A DNA stretch of 45,101 nucleotides from Ruminococcaceae bacterium UBA5891 (GTDB lineage: Bacteria > Bacillota > Clostridia > Oscillospirales > Acutalibacteraceae), in assembly GCA_002431945.1 (NCBI GenBank), contig DJET01000030.1, forward strand, positions 3,002 to 48,102, in the 5' to 3' direction. Of this stretch, positions 31,401-43,600 are shown one piece after another. Numbering within the stretch: the first letter of the stretch is position 1; each line of letters starts with the position of its first letter. A program made the position numbers and the translations under genes. Below the pieces are notes generated by a model that was not told where the DNA came from, searched no databases, and was given only the letters and a program-made list of their open reading frames with translations.

Positions 31401-32816
31401 ATGGAAGAAAAGAAATTATATATAACCGATACCATTCTCCGTGACGCACACCAGTCGCAGGCGGCTACGCGTATGCGTATCGAGGATATGCTCCCCGCGC
31501 TTGAACAGCTTGATTCGGTAGGCTACTGGAGCCTTGAATGCTGGGGCGGCGCTACGTTTGACAGCTGTATGCGTTTTTTGAACGAAGACCCGTGGGAAAG
31601 GCTGCGCACCCTTAAAAAGCATATGCCCAACACTAAGCTTCAAATGCTTTTGCGCGGTCAGAACCTGCTCGGCTACAAGCACTATGCGGACGACGTGGTT
31701 GATATGTTCGTTAAAAAGTCGATTGAAAACGGCATTGACGTTATCCGTATTTTCGACGCGCTTAACGATACGCGCAATATGGAACAGGCAATGAAGAGCT
31801 GTAAAAAATACGGCGGAATATGCGAGGCGGCTATAAGCTACACCGTAAGCCCTGTTCATAATGAGGAATACTTTGTTGAAATGGCAAAGACTCTTGAAAA
31901 AATGGGCGCGGACGTTATCTGCATTAAGGATATGGCAAATTTACTTTTGCCCTACAACGCTTATTCGCTTGTTAAAAAGCTTAAAGAAAACGTTAAGGTT
32001 CCGATTCATCTGCACACGCACAACACCACCGGCACCGGCGATATGACCTATCTTATGGCGGCGCAGGCGGGAGTTGATATCGTTGATACCGCGCTTTCTC
32101 CCCTTGCAAACGGTACTTCACAGCCCTCAACCGAGGCGCTTGTGGCGACGCTGCAGGGCACTCCGCGCGATACCGGACTTGACCTTATGAAGCTAAGCGA
32201 AATAGCGGCGCACTTCCGCAAGGTTGCAGATAAGCTTAAGGCAGAGGGCATACTTGACCCGAAGGTGCTTAATGTTGACACCAAAACCCTTATTTATCAG
32301 GTTCCCGGCGGAATGCTCTCAAACCTTTTATCACAGCTTAAGCAAGCTAATGCAGAAGATAAATACTATGAGGTTTTAGCGGAAGTTCCGAGGGTAAGAG
32401 AAGATTTCGGCTATCCCCCGCTTGTAACGCCCACAAGCCAGATAGTAGGCACTCAGGCAGTGCTTAACGTGCTTTCGGGCGAGCGTTATAAAATGATAAC
32501 CAAGGAATCAAAGGGACTCCTGCGCGGAGAATACGGCAGGCTTCCCGGCAAGGTTAACGAGGAAGTACGCAAAAAAGCCATCGGCGACGACAAGGTTATA
32601 ACCTGCCGCCCTGCCGATCTTTTAAAGCCGGAGCTTACGGCATACGCTAAGGAAATGAAGGAAAAAGGCATAGGAAAATCGGAAGAGGACGTATTAAGCT
32701 ATGCTTTGTTCCCGCAGGTTGCCGAAAAGTTTTTTGCCGCAAGAGATAAAAAAACACCGTCTAATATTGATGAAAACGGCGTTCGCCAGCTAATTGTTGA
32801 GGATTTATCTGTTTAA
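31401..32816 (+). CDS. oadA: Oxaloacetate decarboxylase alpha subunit, carboxyltransferase
   Basis: The 471-residue protein has ITDTILRDAHQSQAATRM, LLRGQNLLGY and IHLHTHNTTGTGD, the metal and substrate sites of the carboxyltransferase TIM barrel, followed by the conserved PYC/OADA domain. It lacks a biotin domain, which fits the separate carrier upstream. It moves CO2 from oxaloacetate to biotin, giving pyruvate. The same fold serves in pyruvate carboxylase subunit B, but oadB and oadG next door make decarboxylation the better call. CGGAGG precedes the ATG. Confidence 0.93.
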   Translation: MEEKKLYITDTILRDAHQSQAATRMRIEDMLPALEQLDSVGYWSLECWGGATFDSCMRFLNEDPWERLRTLKKHMPNTKLQMLLRGQNLLGYKHYADDVVDMFVKKSIENGIDVIRIFDALNDTRNMEQAMKSCKKYGGICEAAISYTVSPVHNEEYFVEMAKTLEKMGADVICIKDMANLLLPYNAYSLVKKLKENVKVPIHLHTHNTTGTGDMTYLMAAQAGVDIVDTALSPLANGTSQPSTEALVATLQGTPRDTGLDLMKLSEIAAHFRKVADKLKAEGILDPKVLNVDTKTLIYQVPGGMLSNLLSQLKQANAEDKYYEVLAEVPRVREDFGYPPLVTPTSQIVGTQAVLNVLSGERYKMITKESKGLLRGEYGRLPGKVNEEVRKKAIGDDKVITCRPADLLKPELTAYAKEMKEKGIGKSEEDVLSYALFPQVAEKFFAARDKKTPSNIDENGVRQLIVEDLSV

Positions 32817-32820
32817 ATTT

Positions 32821-32852
32821 TTCGGGGTCGCCTGACGGCGGCCCCGAATTTT
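32821..32852 (+). terminator. Terminator after oadA
   Basis: A 12-bp stem with one T-G pair, TTCGGGGTCGCC (32821-32832) with GGCGGCCCCGAA (32837-32848), is followed by TTTTAC. It also separates the operon from the convergent peptidase gene. Confidence 0.85.
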
Positions 32853-33753
32853 ACATTATTAAAGAAAGCATAAGCATTTCCTTTACCTGTTCATAAATTT
32901 CCGCGGCGCTTTCGGCAGGCAGCGGGTTTTCGCCCATTCCGAGCTCTACCGTAAAACCCGGTCTGTTAAATTCGGTAATAAACCAATCCTTAAAACCGCC
33001 GCCGTCTGCAATTCCTATCGGCGTATCAAGCGCATAACCTGAAGCCGTTGCCATAATTTCCGCCATTTTTTTAGAGCGCGGCGGCGTATTTTCACCGTAA
33101 CGCCAATATATAACCTCGCCCTGCGAGTGAAGCGCCGTTGCCTGACGTATTTTAACAGTTCTGCAAAGCTCTGTAAGCGCTAAGGTTTCCGGCTCGCTTT
33201 CGGGCTTATAACCGCCGAAACGCGTAGGCGCAGGGCCGAAAATTCCCATTTTGATCTCCTTTGTACGCAGCTCCTGCCAGCCCGCGTTAAAATTGTGGTT
33301 GATATCAACGCCTCTTAAATTGGCGTTCCAATGCTTAAAATCTCCCATACAAAGTCGGTTCACGGCTCCGGATAATTCCCCGCAGGCCTTAGCTCCGTAA
33401 AGGGATATATCGCACCCGTCGGGATTAACGCACGGTACAAATATAACGCCCTTGTTATTAAGCGCACGGCAGGCGTTAAGGCTGCCTAAAAAACCGTTTT
33501 CGCTTAAAGCCCTGCTAAGCTCCTCAACAAACATTAAAAGCACTGTGGAGGTTATTCGTTCGCTGCCGTGAAAAGCGGCGGCTATAAGGCTGTATTCCTC
33601 TGCCGAGCCTATTTTAACGGCGGTAATATCCCTGCCGCCGCAGCTGCGCCCGATATTTTTTCGTTTTAAAAAACCGTATTTTTCGCAAAGCGCGCTTATA
33701 AGCCTTTGCCTTTCGGTATATCCGTATTCGGCGGATCTTACTAATTCCAACAT
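32851..33753 (-). CDS. M14-family zinc carboxypeptidase
   Basis: The 300-residue protein has the M14 zinc site: histidine 62 and glutamate 65 in AAFHGSERITS and histidine 209 in TALHSQGEVIYW, with catalytic glutamate 270 in GFTVELGMGENPLP. The segment DINHNFNAGW fits the substrate loop. This subgroup (gamma-D-glutamyl-diaminopimelate type) trims cell-wall peptides. There is no signal peptide, so it may act on recycled muropeptides in the cytoplasm or be released during sporulation. GGGAG lies nine bases before the ATG. It is divergent from the NUDIX gene with 46 bases between the starts. Confidence 0.9.
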   Translation of the reverse strand: MLELVRSAEYGYTERQRLISALCEKYGFLKRKNIGRSCGGRDITAVKIGSAEEYSLIAAAFHGSERITSTVLLMFVEELSRALSENGFLGSLNACRALNNKGVIFVPCVNPDGCDISLYGAKACGELSGAVNRLCMGDFKHWNANLRGVDINHNFNAGWQELRTKEIKMGIFGPAPTRFGGYKPESEPETLALTELCRTVKIRQATALHSQGEVIYWRYGENTPPRSKKMAEIMATASGYALDTPIGIADGGGFKDWFITEFNRPGFTVELGMGENPLPAESAAEIYEQVKEMLMLSLIM

Positions 33754-33799
33754 TTATTCACTCTCCCATAAACATATATATTTAAAGAAGGTGCGTTTA

Positions 33800-34348
33800 A
33801 TGAATTTAGATGAAAAACAATTATCAAGCGAATATATTTATAAAGGGAAAATTATAAGGCTGCGCCGCGATACGGCGCTTTTGCCTAACGGTAACACCGC
33901 CTCACGCGAGGTTATAGAGCATAACGGCGGGGTTTGCGTTGCCGCGCTTACCGATAACAACGAGGTACTTTTTGTAAAACAGTTCCGCTATCCCTATATG
34001 GAAACGGTAACCGAAATTCCCGCAGGAAAACGGGACAGCGCAAACGAAGATCCGCTTGCCTGCGGAAAACGCGAGCTTAAAGAGGAAACCGGTGCCGAGG
34101 CTCAAAAATTTATACCCCTTGGAAAGCTTTATCCGTCTCCCGGATACTGCGGCGAAATAATATGGATGTACGCCGCAACGGGCCTTACCTTCGGCGAACA
34201 GCACCCCGACGACGATGAGTTTTTATGCGTAGAAAGAATACCGCTTGAAAAAGCGGTGGAAATGATAATGAGCGGCGAAATAACCGACGCTAAAACCCAA
34301 GCCGCTGTTTTAAAGCTTAAGCTATTAAAGGATAAAAACGAGCTGTAA
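33800..34348 (+). CDS. NUDIX hydrolase, ADP-ribose pyrophosphatase type
   Basis: The 182-residue protein carries a complete Nudix box (about 77-99): G, E83, then RELKEETGAE. N-terminal residues VCVAALTDNNEVLFVKQFRY and the length fit the NudF/ADP-ribose pyrophosphatase group, which splits ADP-ribose to AMP and ribose phosphate; other nucleotide sugars are possible. The ATG at 33800 follows AAGGTG at six bases; the GTG at 33791 lies within this site. A hairpin terminator follows. Confidence 0.92.
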   Translation: MNLDEKQLSSEYIYKGKIIRLRRDTALLPNGNTASREVIEHNGGVCVAALTDNNEVLFVKQFRYPYMETVTEIPAGKRDSANEDPLACGKRELKEETGAEAQKFIPLGKLYPSPGYCGEIIWMYAATGLTFGEQHPDDDEFLCVERIPLEKAVEMIMSGEITDAKTQAAVLKLKLLKDKNEL

Positions 34349-34355
34349 CAACAAA

Positions 34356-34378
34356 CGGCAGGCTTTTTAAGCCTGCCG
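34356..34378 (+). terminator. Terminator after the NUDIX gene
   Basis: CGGCAGGCTT (34356-34365) pairs with AAGCCTGCCG (34369-34378) around TTT. A nearly identical hairpin is found 224 bases further on. Confidence 0.75.
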
Positions 34379-34579
34379 ATATGTTTTAAAAAGGCTGCCA
34401 TTGCCTGAATAATCTTTACGGCCATTGCAAACGCCGCAGGGTGCGCGGCAATCCGTACTTCTTTTAAGGAAAGACGGATTCTTTCGCGCAAGCGCTCAGA
34501 ATGACAAATCGGCGGCTTTATACAGTCGTCGCTTATTTTTATAAACAAAGTAATAATGGTTCAACTTATATACAAACCG
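34379..34579 (-). repeat. Possible dispersed small repeat between twin terminators
   Basis: This segment has no gene. On the minus strand it contains ACGGATTGCCGCGC (34441-34454 region), which recurs at the right edge of the window (45088-45101), and GATTCTTTCGCGCAAGCGCT then CAGAATGACA on the plus strand. Such GC-rich blocks look like copies of a short interspersed repeat. The segment is bracketed by two near-identical hairpins. Confidence 0.5.
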
Positions 34580-34609
34580 AAACGGCAGGCTTTTTTAAGC
34601 CTGCCGTTT
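34580..34609 (-). terminator. Terminator of the giant surface-protein gene
   Basis: AAACGGCAGGCTT (34580-34592) pairs with AAGCCTGCCGTTT (34597-34609), a 13-bp stem with a 4-base loop, 14 bases after the stop on the minus strand. Confidence 0.82.
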
Positions 34610-34622
34610 GTTATTGTCTACC

Positions 34623-37600
34623 CTATTTTACAAAACGCTTTTTCTTTTTGCTTATTACTGTAACACCGCCGCTTATGAAGAGCAGAGCGATCCACATAGC
34701 CGGATTGCTTGTATCTCCGGTTTTAGGTGAGCTTACATCTTTTGCAAGCTTTTGAATCCTCTCTGTTAAAGCGTCAACCTTGCCTAAAGCTTCCTTACCA
34801 AGCATTGCCCTTTCATTTTCGGTCAGACTGTCAATCAGCTTTTTCACGCGGTCAAGTTCGCTTCTGTCGCTGAGCTTGGCGTCGCCTGCAGAGGGCAGCT
34901 TTCCAATCTCATCAGCCGCTTTTTCCGCATTGCCGATAGCCGCGAGTGCCGCTCTTGCGGCTTCAAGCTTTGTTTCAAGGTCTCCCTGCTCTTCTTCGGT
35001 ATAGTTGCCGTCAAAGTCACGCAAAGCACCCTCTAAGGCCTTTACTGCTGATTTTAGGGCTTCCTTGTCACCGGACTTAACATTATCCTTTGTAATACCG
35101 CCGATTGCCGTAATCTCATCGCCTTCGGCAGCAGATTTTGCAGCTGCAATGCGTTCAAGCAGTGTCTGCGCCGTACCTTTGAGCGCCTCAAGCTCGGCTT
35201 TTTCGGTATCGGTAAGATTTTCGCCGCCAAGCAGAGCGTCAATATCTGCAATCAGCTTTTCAATATCCGCCTTATTTTCACTTGTCACCTTGTCGATATC
35301 GTAGCCGTTCACATTATCAACAAGGCGCCCCGTCTCGTCAGCAATGTCTGCGATGCGCTTGATAAGCGCCTTGCACTTTGCGGCAGCCTCAGTCAGTTTG
35401 TTCCATTCATCTTCGGTGGATTCGCCGTCGTCAAACGCGTCGGCAATGGCAAGGATCTGTCCTTCAACAGAGGATATCGTCTCTTTATCGCTCGACTTAA
35501 CGTTATCTGCCGTAAGGCCTGAAATGGCGTCGGTAATGGACGAAATCGGCTTCATATAGACCGTATACTCGGTCACATTTCCTGCCTTATCCACTGCACG
35601 AATGACATATGTGGCGCCCTTGTCGCCTGCAAGGGTGAATGTCTGACCGACTTTCTCGCCGTTCAGAGTGACAAATTCAAAATTTGTTTCCTTTATTGTG
35701 ACTGATTTGGTTACATAGTAGATTTTTTTGTTATCTACGCCGGTAATCTTAGGCGCGGTGGTATCGAAGATCGCGCCGTCAGAGCCGATATAAGCAACAT
35801 TTCCGGCATTATCTTCTATACGAACATAGATAATAAACTTATCCGTATCCTTTGCCTTTATACCGAAATCGGTGTTATCCGTCCAATCGGTGATTGCACG
35901 CACTTCCGTCTCGGTGAGTTGCTTATCGGACTTGTAATACAGCACCGATTTAATGCCGGAGGCTTCGTCCTTAGCAGTCAGCTTGACATTAACGTCGCCT
36001 TTAAAGAATCGATTGAATGTGATTGCATTAAGAATCGCTTTCCACCATGGATTTCCGTTAAGCGTGACCGTACCGGTCGGCGATGTCTTGTCGATCTTGT
36101 AGCTCTCGGTCACTGCCGCAGAGATAACGCCTGTTTCGGTGTTCTTAACATAGAAGGTAAGCCTGCCGTCTTCGGTTTCGTCCGATGCAGAAAGCGTATC
36201 GCTCCATTCGTCGTCTGCCGTGTTTGTACGGCTGAGCTTATAGCCGTTCTTTGCCGTAATAACAAAGTCTTTATTTATCCAATCATTTGAGTTTACACTG
36301 TATTCGTTGCCCGCAGCCACATACTCTACAATGTTCGCCGTAATGCCGGTCGGCTGAGTAAGTGTGTAGTTGCCGACAGTCGTACTGTTTCCGAACAGTT
36401 CAAATTTAGTAAAGCTTACGGCAATATTTCTGCCTACGCTCACGCTGTCGAAGGTCGGCGTACCGCATAGCAGCGTCAGAACATCTCCGTCGACCAGACC
36501 GACTAATGCAGGCGTTCCTTCGATCTCGGCGGTGTTTTTGCCGTCGTACTGCTTATCCTTGACCTTGAGGTCTTTGATTGTCAGCTCCTTGGCAGAGATA
36601 CTTGCCGTGGCGCTTGTCGGCTGAGCCGACAGAACATAGTTCGCCGCGTCGTCGCCCTCAATAGAAAATTCGGAGAATGCCACTGCCTTACCGGTGCCGA
36701 CATTTTCATCTGCAAAAGCCGCCCTGCCGCTTACGATAGTTACATTATCGCCATTAACAAGTCTGTTTACAGTTCCTGTAAAGGTTATATTTGCATCGAC
36801 AGTGCCGTCATATACCTTGTCGGCAACCTTAACATCGGAGATTGTAACCTCTCTCGGCTGTATCTCAAACACCATCGTTGAGGAAAGCGCCTTAAATGTA
36901 TCTGTTTCGGCAGTCGTTATACGGATCGTATATTTTCCGACATTCTTCGGCGCCACGGTGGTATAAGCTGTATCGTCTTCGCCCGCTTTCTTGTATTCAA
37001 ATGTCAAAGCTCCCTTGGAATCGGTATTAAATGTCGGCATACCTATCGATTTTCCGTCGTAGATCTTTCCGTCGCTTTCCTTATGGTCGTGGAAAGGAGT
37101 TTTCTTTTCAACGATCAGCTTCAAAACAACATTTGCCGGAGCATCATTGGTGGAATTATCAACATAGACCTCACCCATCGGCTTGATTGTCAGGCGGATA
37201 GTATATTCGCCTGCTGCCAACGTGCGAAGATAGCTGTTTTTCAGCATAAGCATGCCGTTGGCAAGTAAGGCATAGTCTGAGCCGGCACCGATTTCCTCTG
37301 TACCGTTATAAACCTTAGCAACGAAGTTCCCGTTCAGATTCAGCTTGTAAACCACATCGGAATCGGTATTCTTTGTAAAGGTCTGTGCGCCGGTGACCGC
37401 CTTGGCATCGGTGTAAACCACCACGCCGTCGGAGTTAACAACGGTGATGTTGTCGCTCTGATCGGTCACGCGGACATAGACAAACGCCTTCCTGCCCGGC
37501 TCAATATTAAATGTTGTTTTTCCGTCATCAAGCGTCAGCTCGGTCCAGTCACCTGTAACGGCGTTCTTATCCGCAAATGCGGTTTCGGACAGGAGGTATT

Positions 37601-40600
37601 CAACCTTTTTGATACCGCTGCCGTTATCTGCTGCCGTTATCTGCACCGTCTGCGTCTCTTTGAAGAACAGCCCGAAGGTAATCCTGTTCAGGAATCCCTT
37701 GAATTTATTGCCGCGAATACTAACCTCTACCTCAGGTGCGGTAATATCCGCAACGCCAAAAACGGTCACAAAAATATCGCTTGTAACATTGGAAACCGTA
37801 TAGCTGCCGCTGTCGGACTGCATCGGCCTGCCGTTTACAGCCACCATGAAACTGTCAGTTTTTGAGTAACCGTCGGCAATTTCCAGAGTAAATGTATAGT
37901 CGGTGCCGTAACCCGCAAGAGGCTCGCCTTTAAGGGTATATCCCGCCCCGCTGATAAGCTTTACTTTATAGAGCATGTTTACGGTTACCATAACGCTTGA
38001 TACATTACCCGCAACATCGGTAGCGGTAATAATATGCTGCTCATTATCGGGTTCAAGGATATAGCTGCCCAATGTCAGCCGTACCTCTTTGCCGTCCACC
38101 GTAACGGTAAAGTCATTCGCATCGGCAACGCTGAATTCGGCAGCACCGTAATAGGTCTTTCCGTTTTCTATTCCGGAAATAACCGGCGCTTCGGTGTCGG
38201 TCGCCTCAACATAGCCGCAGCCGCAGAGCTTTTCGTGGGTATTGGTTTTCCAAACGCAGGTATGGGTGTGGTCTACGACCTGTACAGGTCCTGCGGCGCC
38301 CCGGCGTCCATCGATGATCTCATCTCTATTCATATCATTAAGAGCCTTACCCTCTGCAAGGCAGTCGATAAGGAGCTGTCCTCTTACGGTAACATTTGTG
38401 AATTCACCGCCACTTAAGGTGAAATCAACATTTTCCTCAGCGTTGACCTTGACATACGAGCCGCCGGAAATAATAAGTTTACTGCCTTCATAAGCGGTAA
38501 GAGTATTTTCAAATGTACCGCTGATGATCTCAAGCGTTCCACCAGATTTCACTTCGACAATATTGCCATAAGTGCCGCCTGCGGACTTAAGTCTTCCGCC
38601 GTTGTTTATGGTAACCGTTCCTCTGACGGTACACTTCTCCGCCTCGGCGTTGCCGCTGACCGAAAGAGCACCATTTATTTCGCAGGAATTAAGCTTCATG
38701 CTGCCTTTTGGCGATACAGCACCCGTAAAAATGCAGTTCTTGAAATCTCCGCTGCCAACGCAGTTGATCGCGCCTTCAAATGCCGTGCCTGATGCAGTCA
38801 GCTTTCCGCCCTTAGCGCAAATAACATTTCCCATAACCGTGCCGCCTATAACGGTAAGGTCTACGCCCTTGGAAACGTTAAGCTTTCCTGTAAAGGTAAT
38901 GTTTGTTGCATCAATTATAAACGCGCCCGATTTTGCGGCTACGGCTTCGTTTACGTCGAAAAGCGGAATGAGCGTGCAACCCTTGTTTTCATCGGTCTGC
39001 GCCGCTGCCAGAGCGTCCGCGAAGGTCACATAGCCCGTCGTTTTGCCGTTTTTGATAACCGCCGCAATTTCACAGCCGCACTGTGTACACTCGTGCGTAT
39101 TCTTGTCATATCCGGGGTGCTCGCACTCTGCAACGGTAATGTTAAAGGTATTTGAATAGAGCACATAGCCTTTCAGGTCGAATTTGACGCGGTACGAGCC
39201 GGAATCGGACACCTTGAAGTTCACTGCCGAAAAACTTATCTGTTGTTTTTCATACGCAGTAGCCGCCGCTTCTTTTATAACCGTACCATCTTCCTTTTCA
39301 AATGTCATCCGGAACTGTGTGCCCCACCATTCCTCAATAGTGGCGACAACAAATTTCACATATTTGTCGTCTACCCTTGAAGTCAGGTAGAATTTAAGGT
39401 TGGTCGGCTGTTCGTCAATAGTCAGCGGAACAGGCACTACGGTTACATCTGTAATGTAATAAGCTCCGACTTGATATTCCAATTTGCTTTCGTTAGCATA
39501 TCCGCTTCCGTCGGAATTTGCAAAGGTATAACCGTCCGCAATAAACTCAAACGGCGTGCAACCGGCCTCACGTTTAGCCATTATGCTTTCGAAGCTGCCG
39601 CCCTTTAACAACAAAGAGCTTCGTTTGGATATTTGAATATCAACATTAAATTCGCCGCCTGTTACAGTCAGCTTTGAATAATCGTCCGTAGCAATGCGTC
39701 CCATGCCGGGGTCTGTTACCTTTCCGCCGCCGACAGAGTCGATTATTGTCATTATACAACCGTAATACACATTAAAATAGTAGTTGTTAATGTTCAGTGT
39801 CTTGCCGTTAAGGTCAAGAGTATATTCGCCTGCCCCGAAAACGAGTGAGTAACCGCTCAACAGCGAGCCTGCTGTTGTCTCATCAATAGTGATATCCCGC
39901 AAAAGCTTCACGGTGCTGCCGGTGTTTGCCTCGGCATAGTGGATAGCGCTTTCAAAGGTCTGGAAATTTTTAGAAACGCCACCCGCTTCCACAGCCAGGA
40001 TCAGGCGGAACCCGCAGTCTGCGCAGTAGCCGTCTTCGTCCAGGGTGCTGTGGGCGCAGGGAACCACCGTGGCATTTGTAAGCTTCGTTGCCGCCTTGGC
40101 CTCTGCATAGCTGAGGCCCTCATAGCGGTGCTCCGGCGCCAGCAGATCCGCACAGGTCATGCCATCCGTCTGCACGAGCACTTGCTGGAAGCTTCCGCCG
40201 TAAAGCTCCGTCGTCTTCTCGCCGTTGGACGTGATCCACAGATCATGATACTTTCCGTGATAGACCTTCAGTGTGCCGCTGTATTGATTGATGTAGCTTA
40301 AGCTATTCTCGTCAACATCGCCCAGGCCTTCGCCCATGATCAGCGTAGCTTCCGCACCCTCAATAGCGGCAGGCCGCAGGAACACGCCGCCGGGCTTGGA
40401 GGTCATAATGGTCACTGTGCCGCTATAGCCCTGGCCGAGGAAGAGGAATCCGCCGCTCAGGGTAAACCCGTTCAGATCAATGGTGAAAGAGGTGGAGTTG
40501 ACGGGCAGTGTATTATCTTTACCGCCAGTTTCTTCATACAGCAGATCGCGCAGCATGGTCAGGACCACGTTTTCACGTTTCCCACCCTCTTCGTTATAGA

Positions 40601-43600
40601 GCGCGGCGTCGAGGGCGCTGCCCAGGGTGGCATAGTAGCCGGTAAAGCCGTCGGCCGTCACCTGTATCGCAGCCTTGATGCCGCAATAACGGCAGGTAAG
40701 GGTCGTCTCGTCGATCTCGTGCTTTGTATGGCCGGTGACATACACCGTCAGGGTGTTGCCCGCCTTGTCGGTCACGACCACGGTCTGCTCCATGCCGGTG
40801 GCCCGGAGCCTGAGCCGGCCTTCGCTGTCCAAGGTCTCCTCCTGGCCGTCCATGGTGACCTTGTCGATGTTCTTGTCGCTGATCTTCATATATGTCTGGT
40901 TGCAGAAATCATAGTGCCCGCCGTCCGTCATATTTTCAATGACGGGTATGGTTCTGTCTATTTCAAATCCGTCGGTCGAGACATAAGATACATTACCCGC
41001 ATGGTCGGTCAGTTTTGCATAGATCACATACTGATCCTCATCGGAAAGATCAATAGCGCCGCTGTATTCCGTAAAGACTGAAGCCTTGACAGCTTCTTCG
41101 CTCAAAGCCTTTGTGCTGATGAGGTATTCGATCTTTACCGCGTGCTTTGCCGCGTCATAGCCCGACTGCGTATAGGAGTCGTCATCTGCCGTGATCTCCA
41201 CCGTAACTTCTTCTTTAAAGAATACGCCGAAAGAAATTACATTCAGCAGCGACTGCCACCATGTGCGTTCCTTAATCTTGATTTCGCCCGTAGGCGGAGT
41301 GGTATCCTCTGCATAATTGCCGTACTCGCTGTGGCAGACAGAGCAGATCGCCTTTTCAAAATAGCTCGCCTCGCGGTCGTTTTTGCCGCTGTTATGCGGG
41401 CAGGCATAATCGCACTCGGAGCAGATGCCGTCTACAAATGTGTGCTCGTGTGATTTTACAATCGCTTTATCGGCATATTTGAAAGTTGCAGAACTTGTGC
41501 CCACACTCCAATAAGCGTCGGAAGTAAGGTCAATATACTTGCCGCTTTCGTCAAAGAGCATACAGCCGTCGGCGAAAAAGCCTTCAAGTCCGTCATAATC
41601 CTTGTTGCTGTTGTCGTCATATTTATATACAATGCCGTTATTGAGCGTTGCAGATGTGATTTTAAGCTCTATTTTGGCAAGCGCGTCAGGGTATACCCAA
41701 AACGCGCCGTTAAAGGTGCTGCCCGTAATATGGAGTGTGCCTGCGCCCAGAAAAGCAGAGCATGCCTGCTCTCCGTCATACGCACTTCCGCCGGTCAATT
41801 CGACATTCTCAAGCTCCGCATATCCGTAGTTAATCGTAATAGCAGATGATCTTGTAGCGACACCCTTTGCGGCTGTGTTTTCAATCTTGCCGTTTTTAAC
41901 GGTGAGCTTCGCCGAACCGGAGACATTTATAACGCCGTTATTTGAATCGGCGCTTAAAGTAAAGTCGTTAAGGTCAAGGGTAAATGTGCCGGAGGCTACG
42001 CTGAGAGCGTTTGTGTAGAATTTACCGAGATCAACATTGTCCAAAATCTTCAATGTTGAGCCTTCGTTTTCGATTGCAGCTGCCCATGCGTCGGTGAAGG
42101 ATCTATAATTCTGCTTTGTGCCGTCAGCCTTGGTAAGCGCTGCAAAATAAATCTGCGTTTTGCAGCTTTCGCATATGCCGTTTTCATTTATATCTGTATG
42201 GTCGCAGACAAGACCGCACTCGCACTCGTCTCTACCGTCGGAGTTGGCGGTAAAGGTGTGGTCATGCCTGTCTATGTAATAATCGGCGTTTGGATCGGTA
42301 TTCTTTTCGGAAAGATAGACCGGTTTTCCGCTGCTTTTGTCAAAGAAAGCATATCCGTCTGCCAAAAGGTCACTGAGTGTAAGACCGTCATAGCGCTTAA
42401 TTTCCCCGAAGGACCAGCCGTTAAGTTTGGTCTTTGTGCTGTTCTTGACAGCCAAATACCCTACATCGACCGTTCCTACCGTGGGCTTTTCGATTATCAG
42501 CGTAGTATCCTTCACATCGCTGTTATAATTATACCCGAGAATGAGATTGACAATAGAACCCGAACCCTTTACGGTTACTGTGCCGTCGGCTGACAAATCA
42601 AGTGTGTTCACATGGCGGCCGTTGAGGTCAAAAGTCATACTGCGCGAAACATTGCAGCGATCTGCGTCCTGAAGCAGCTTTACTGTGCCGTTCTCTGCCA
42701 GAATAAGCGTCCAGTCGTCAAGGCTTTCAACATAGCTTACATTGCCGTTCTTGTATGTAATCTTTGCCGCATACAGCTTGCCGCAGTAGTTGCAGTAGCC
42801 CTTAACCTCATTTACGGCGCCGTGCTCGCATTTTACTACCTCCAGCTCGGCAAGAACCGTTTTGGCAGATACTGTAAGACCGTAGGGCACCAAGCCGCCC
42901 GGGGTTGTTTTCAGTATGCCCTTGTTATCCTTAAAGGCATAGCCTACCTCCAGCATATCGGTAATAGCTACCGTGTCGCCGCCGGCGTTCGGAAAACTGA
43001 CAGACTCAAAATAACCGCCGGAGAGCTTCACATTTTTCAGACTCTCGGTATCGGTATAGGGCAAGCTCAGTTTGCCAATATCGCCGCCGAAAACCGTCAG
43101 GGTTGATTCGGCATCGGTCACCCGAATGGTTCCAACGCCTTCGCAGTCTTTTTCCACTGTGACATCTCCGCCTGCCGCTTCTATTGTAAGCTTAGAATCA
43201 AGCTTGCCGTTCGCCACGGTAAGAGCGGAGTTTCCCTCCACAATAATCCTATCGCTGCCGGACATGGTGTGACCGTTCAGATCCAGTTTGATATTGTTGT
43301 TGTTTGAAAAATAAAGCGGATTTATTCCCAGATCGTATTTGTAATTGAGCAGGGTAACCGTGACCTGCTCCTTTTGGTTGTGGAGAATAGAATCAATAGC
43401 CTCGCGGAATGATGTATAGTACACCGGTGATTTACCCGTATAGGTCACCTTCGCTTCAAGCTGGGTCTTGCAATCATTGCAAATCCCCGTGGCGTTAACC
43501 ACATTGCCGTGCGGACACGGCGCGCCGCATCCGGTGCACTTGCCGCCGCTGCCATAGCTATGCTTATGGTCGGCAATAATCCTTACGTTTTCAAGAGTCA

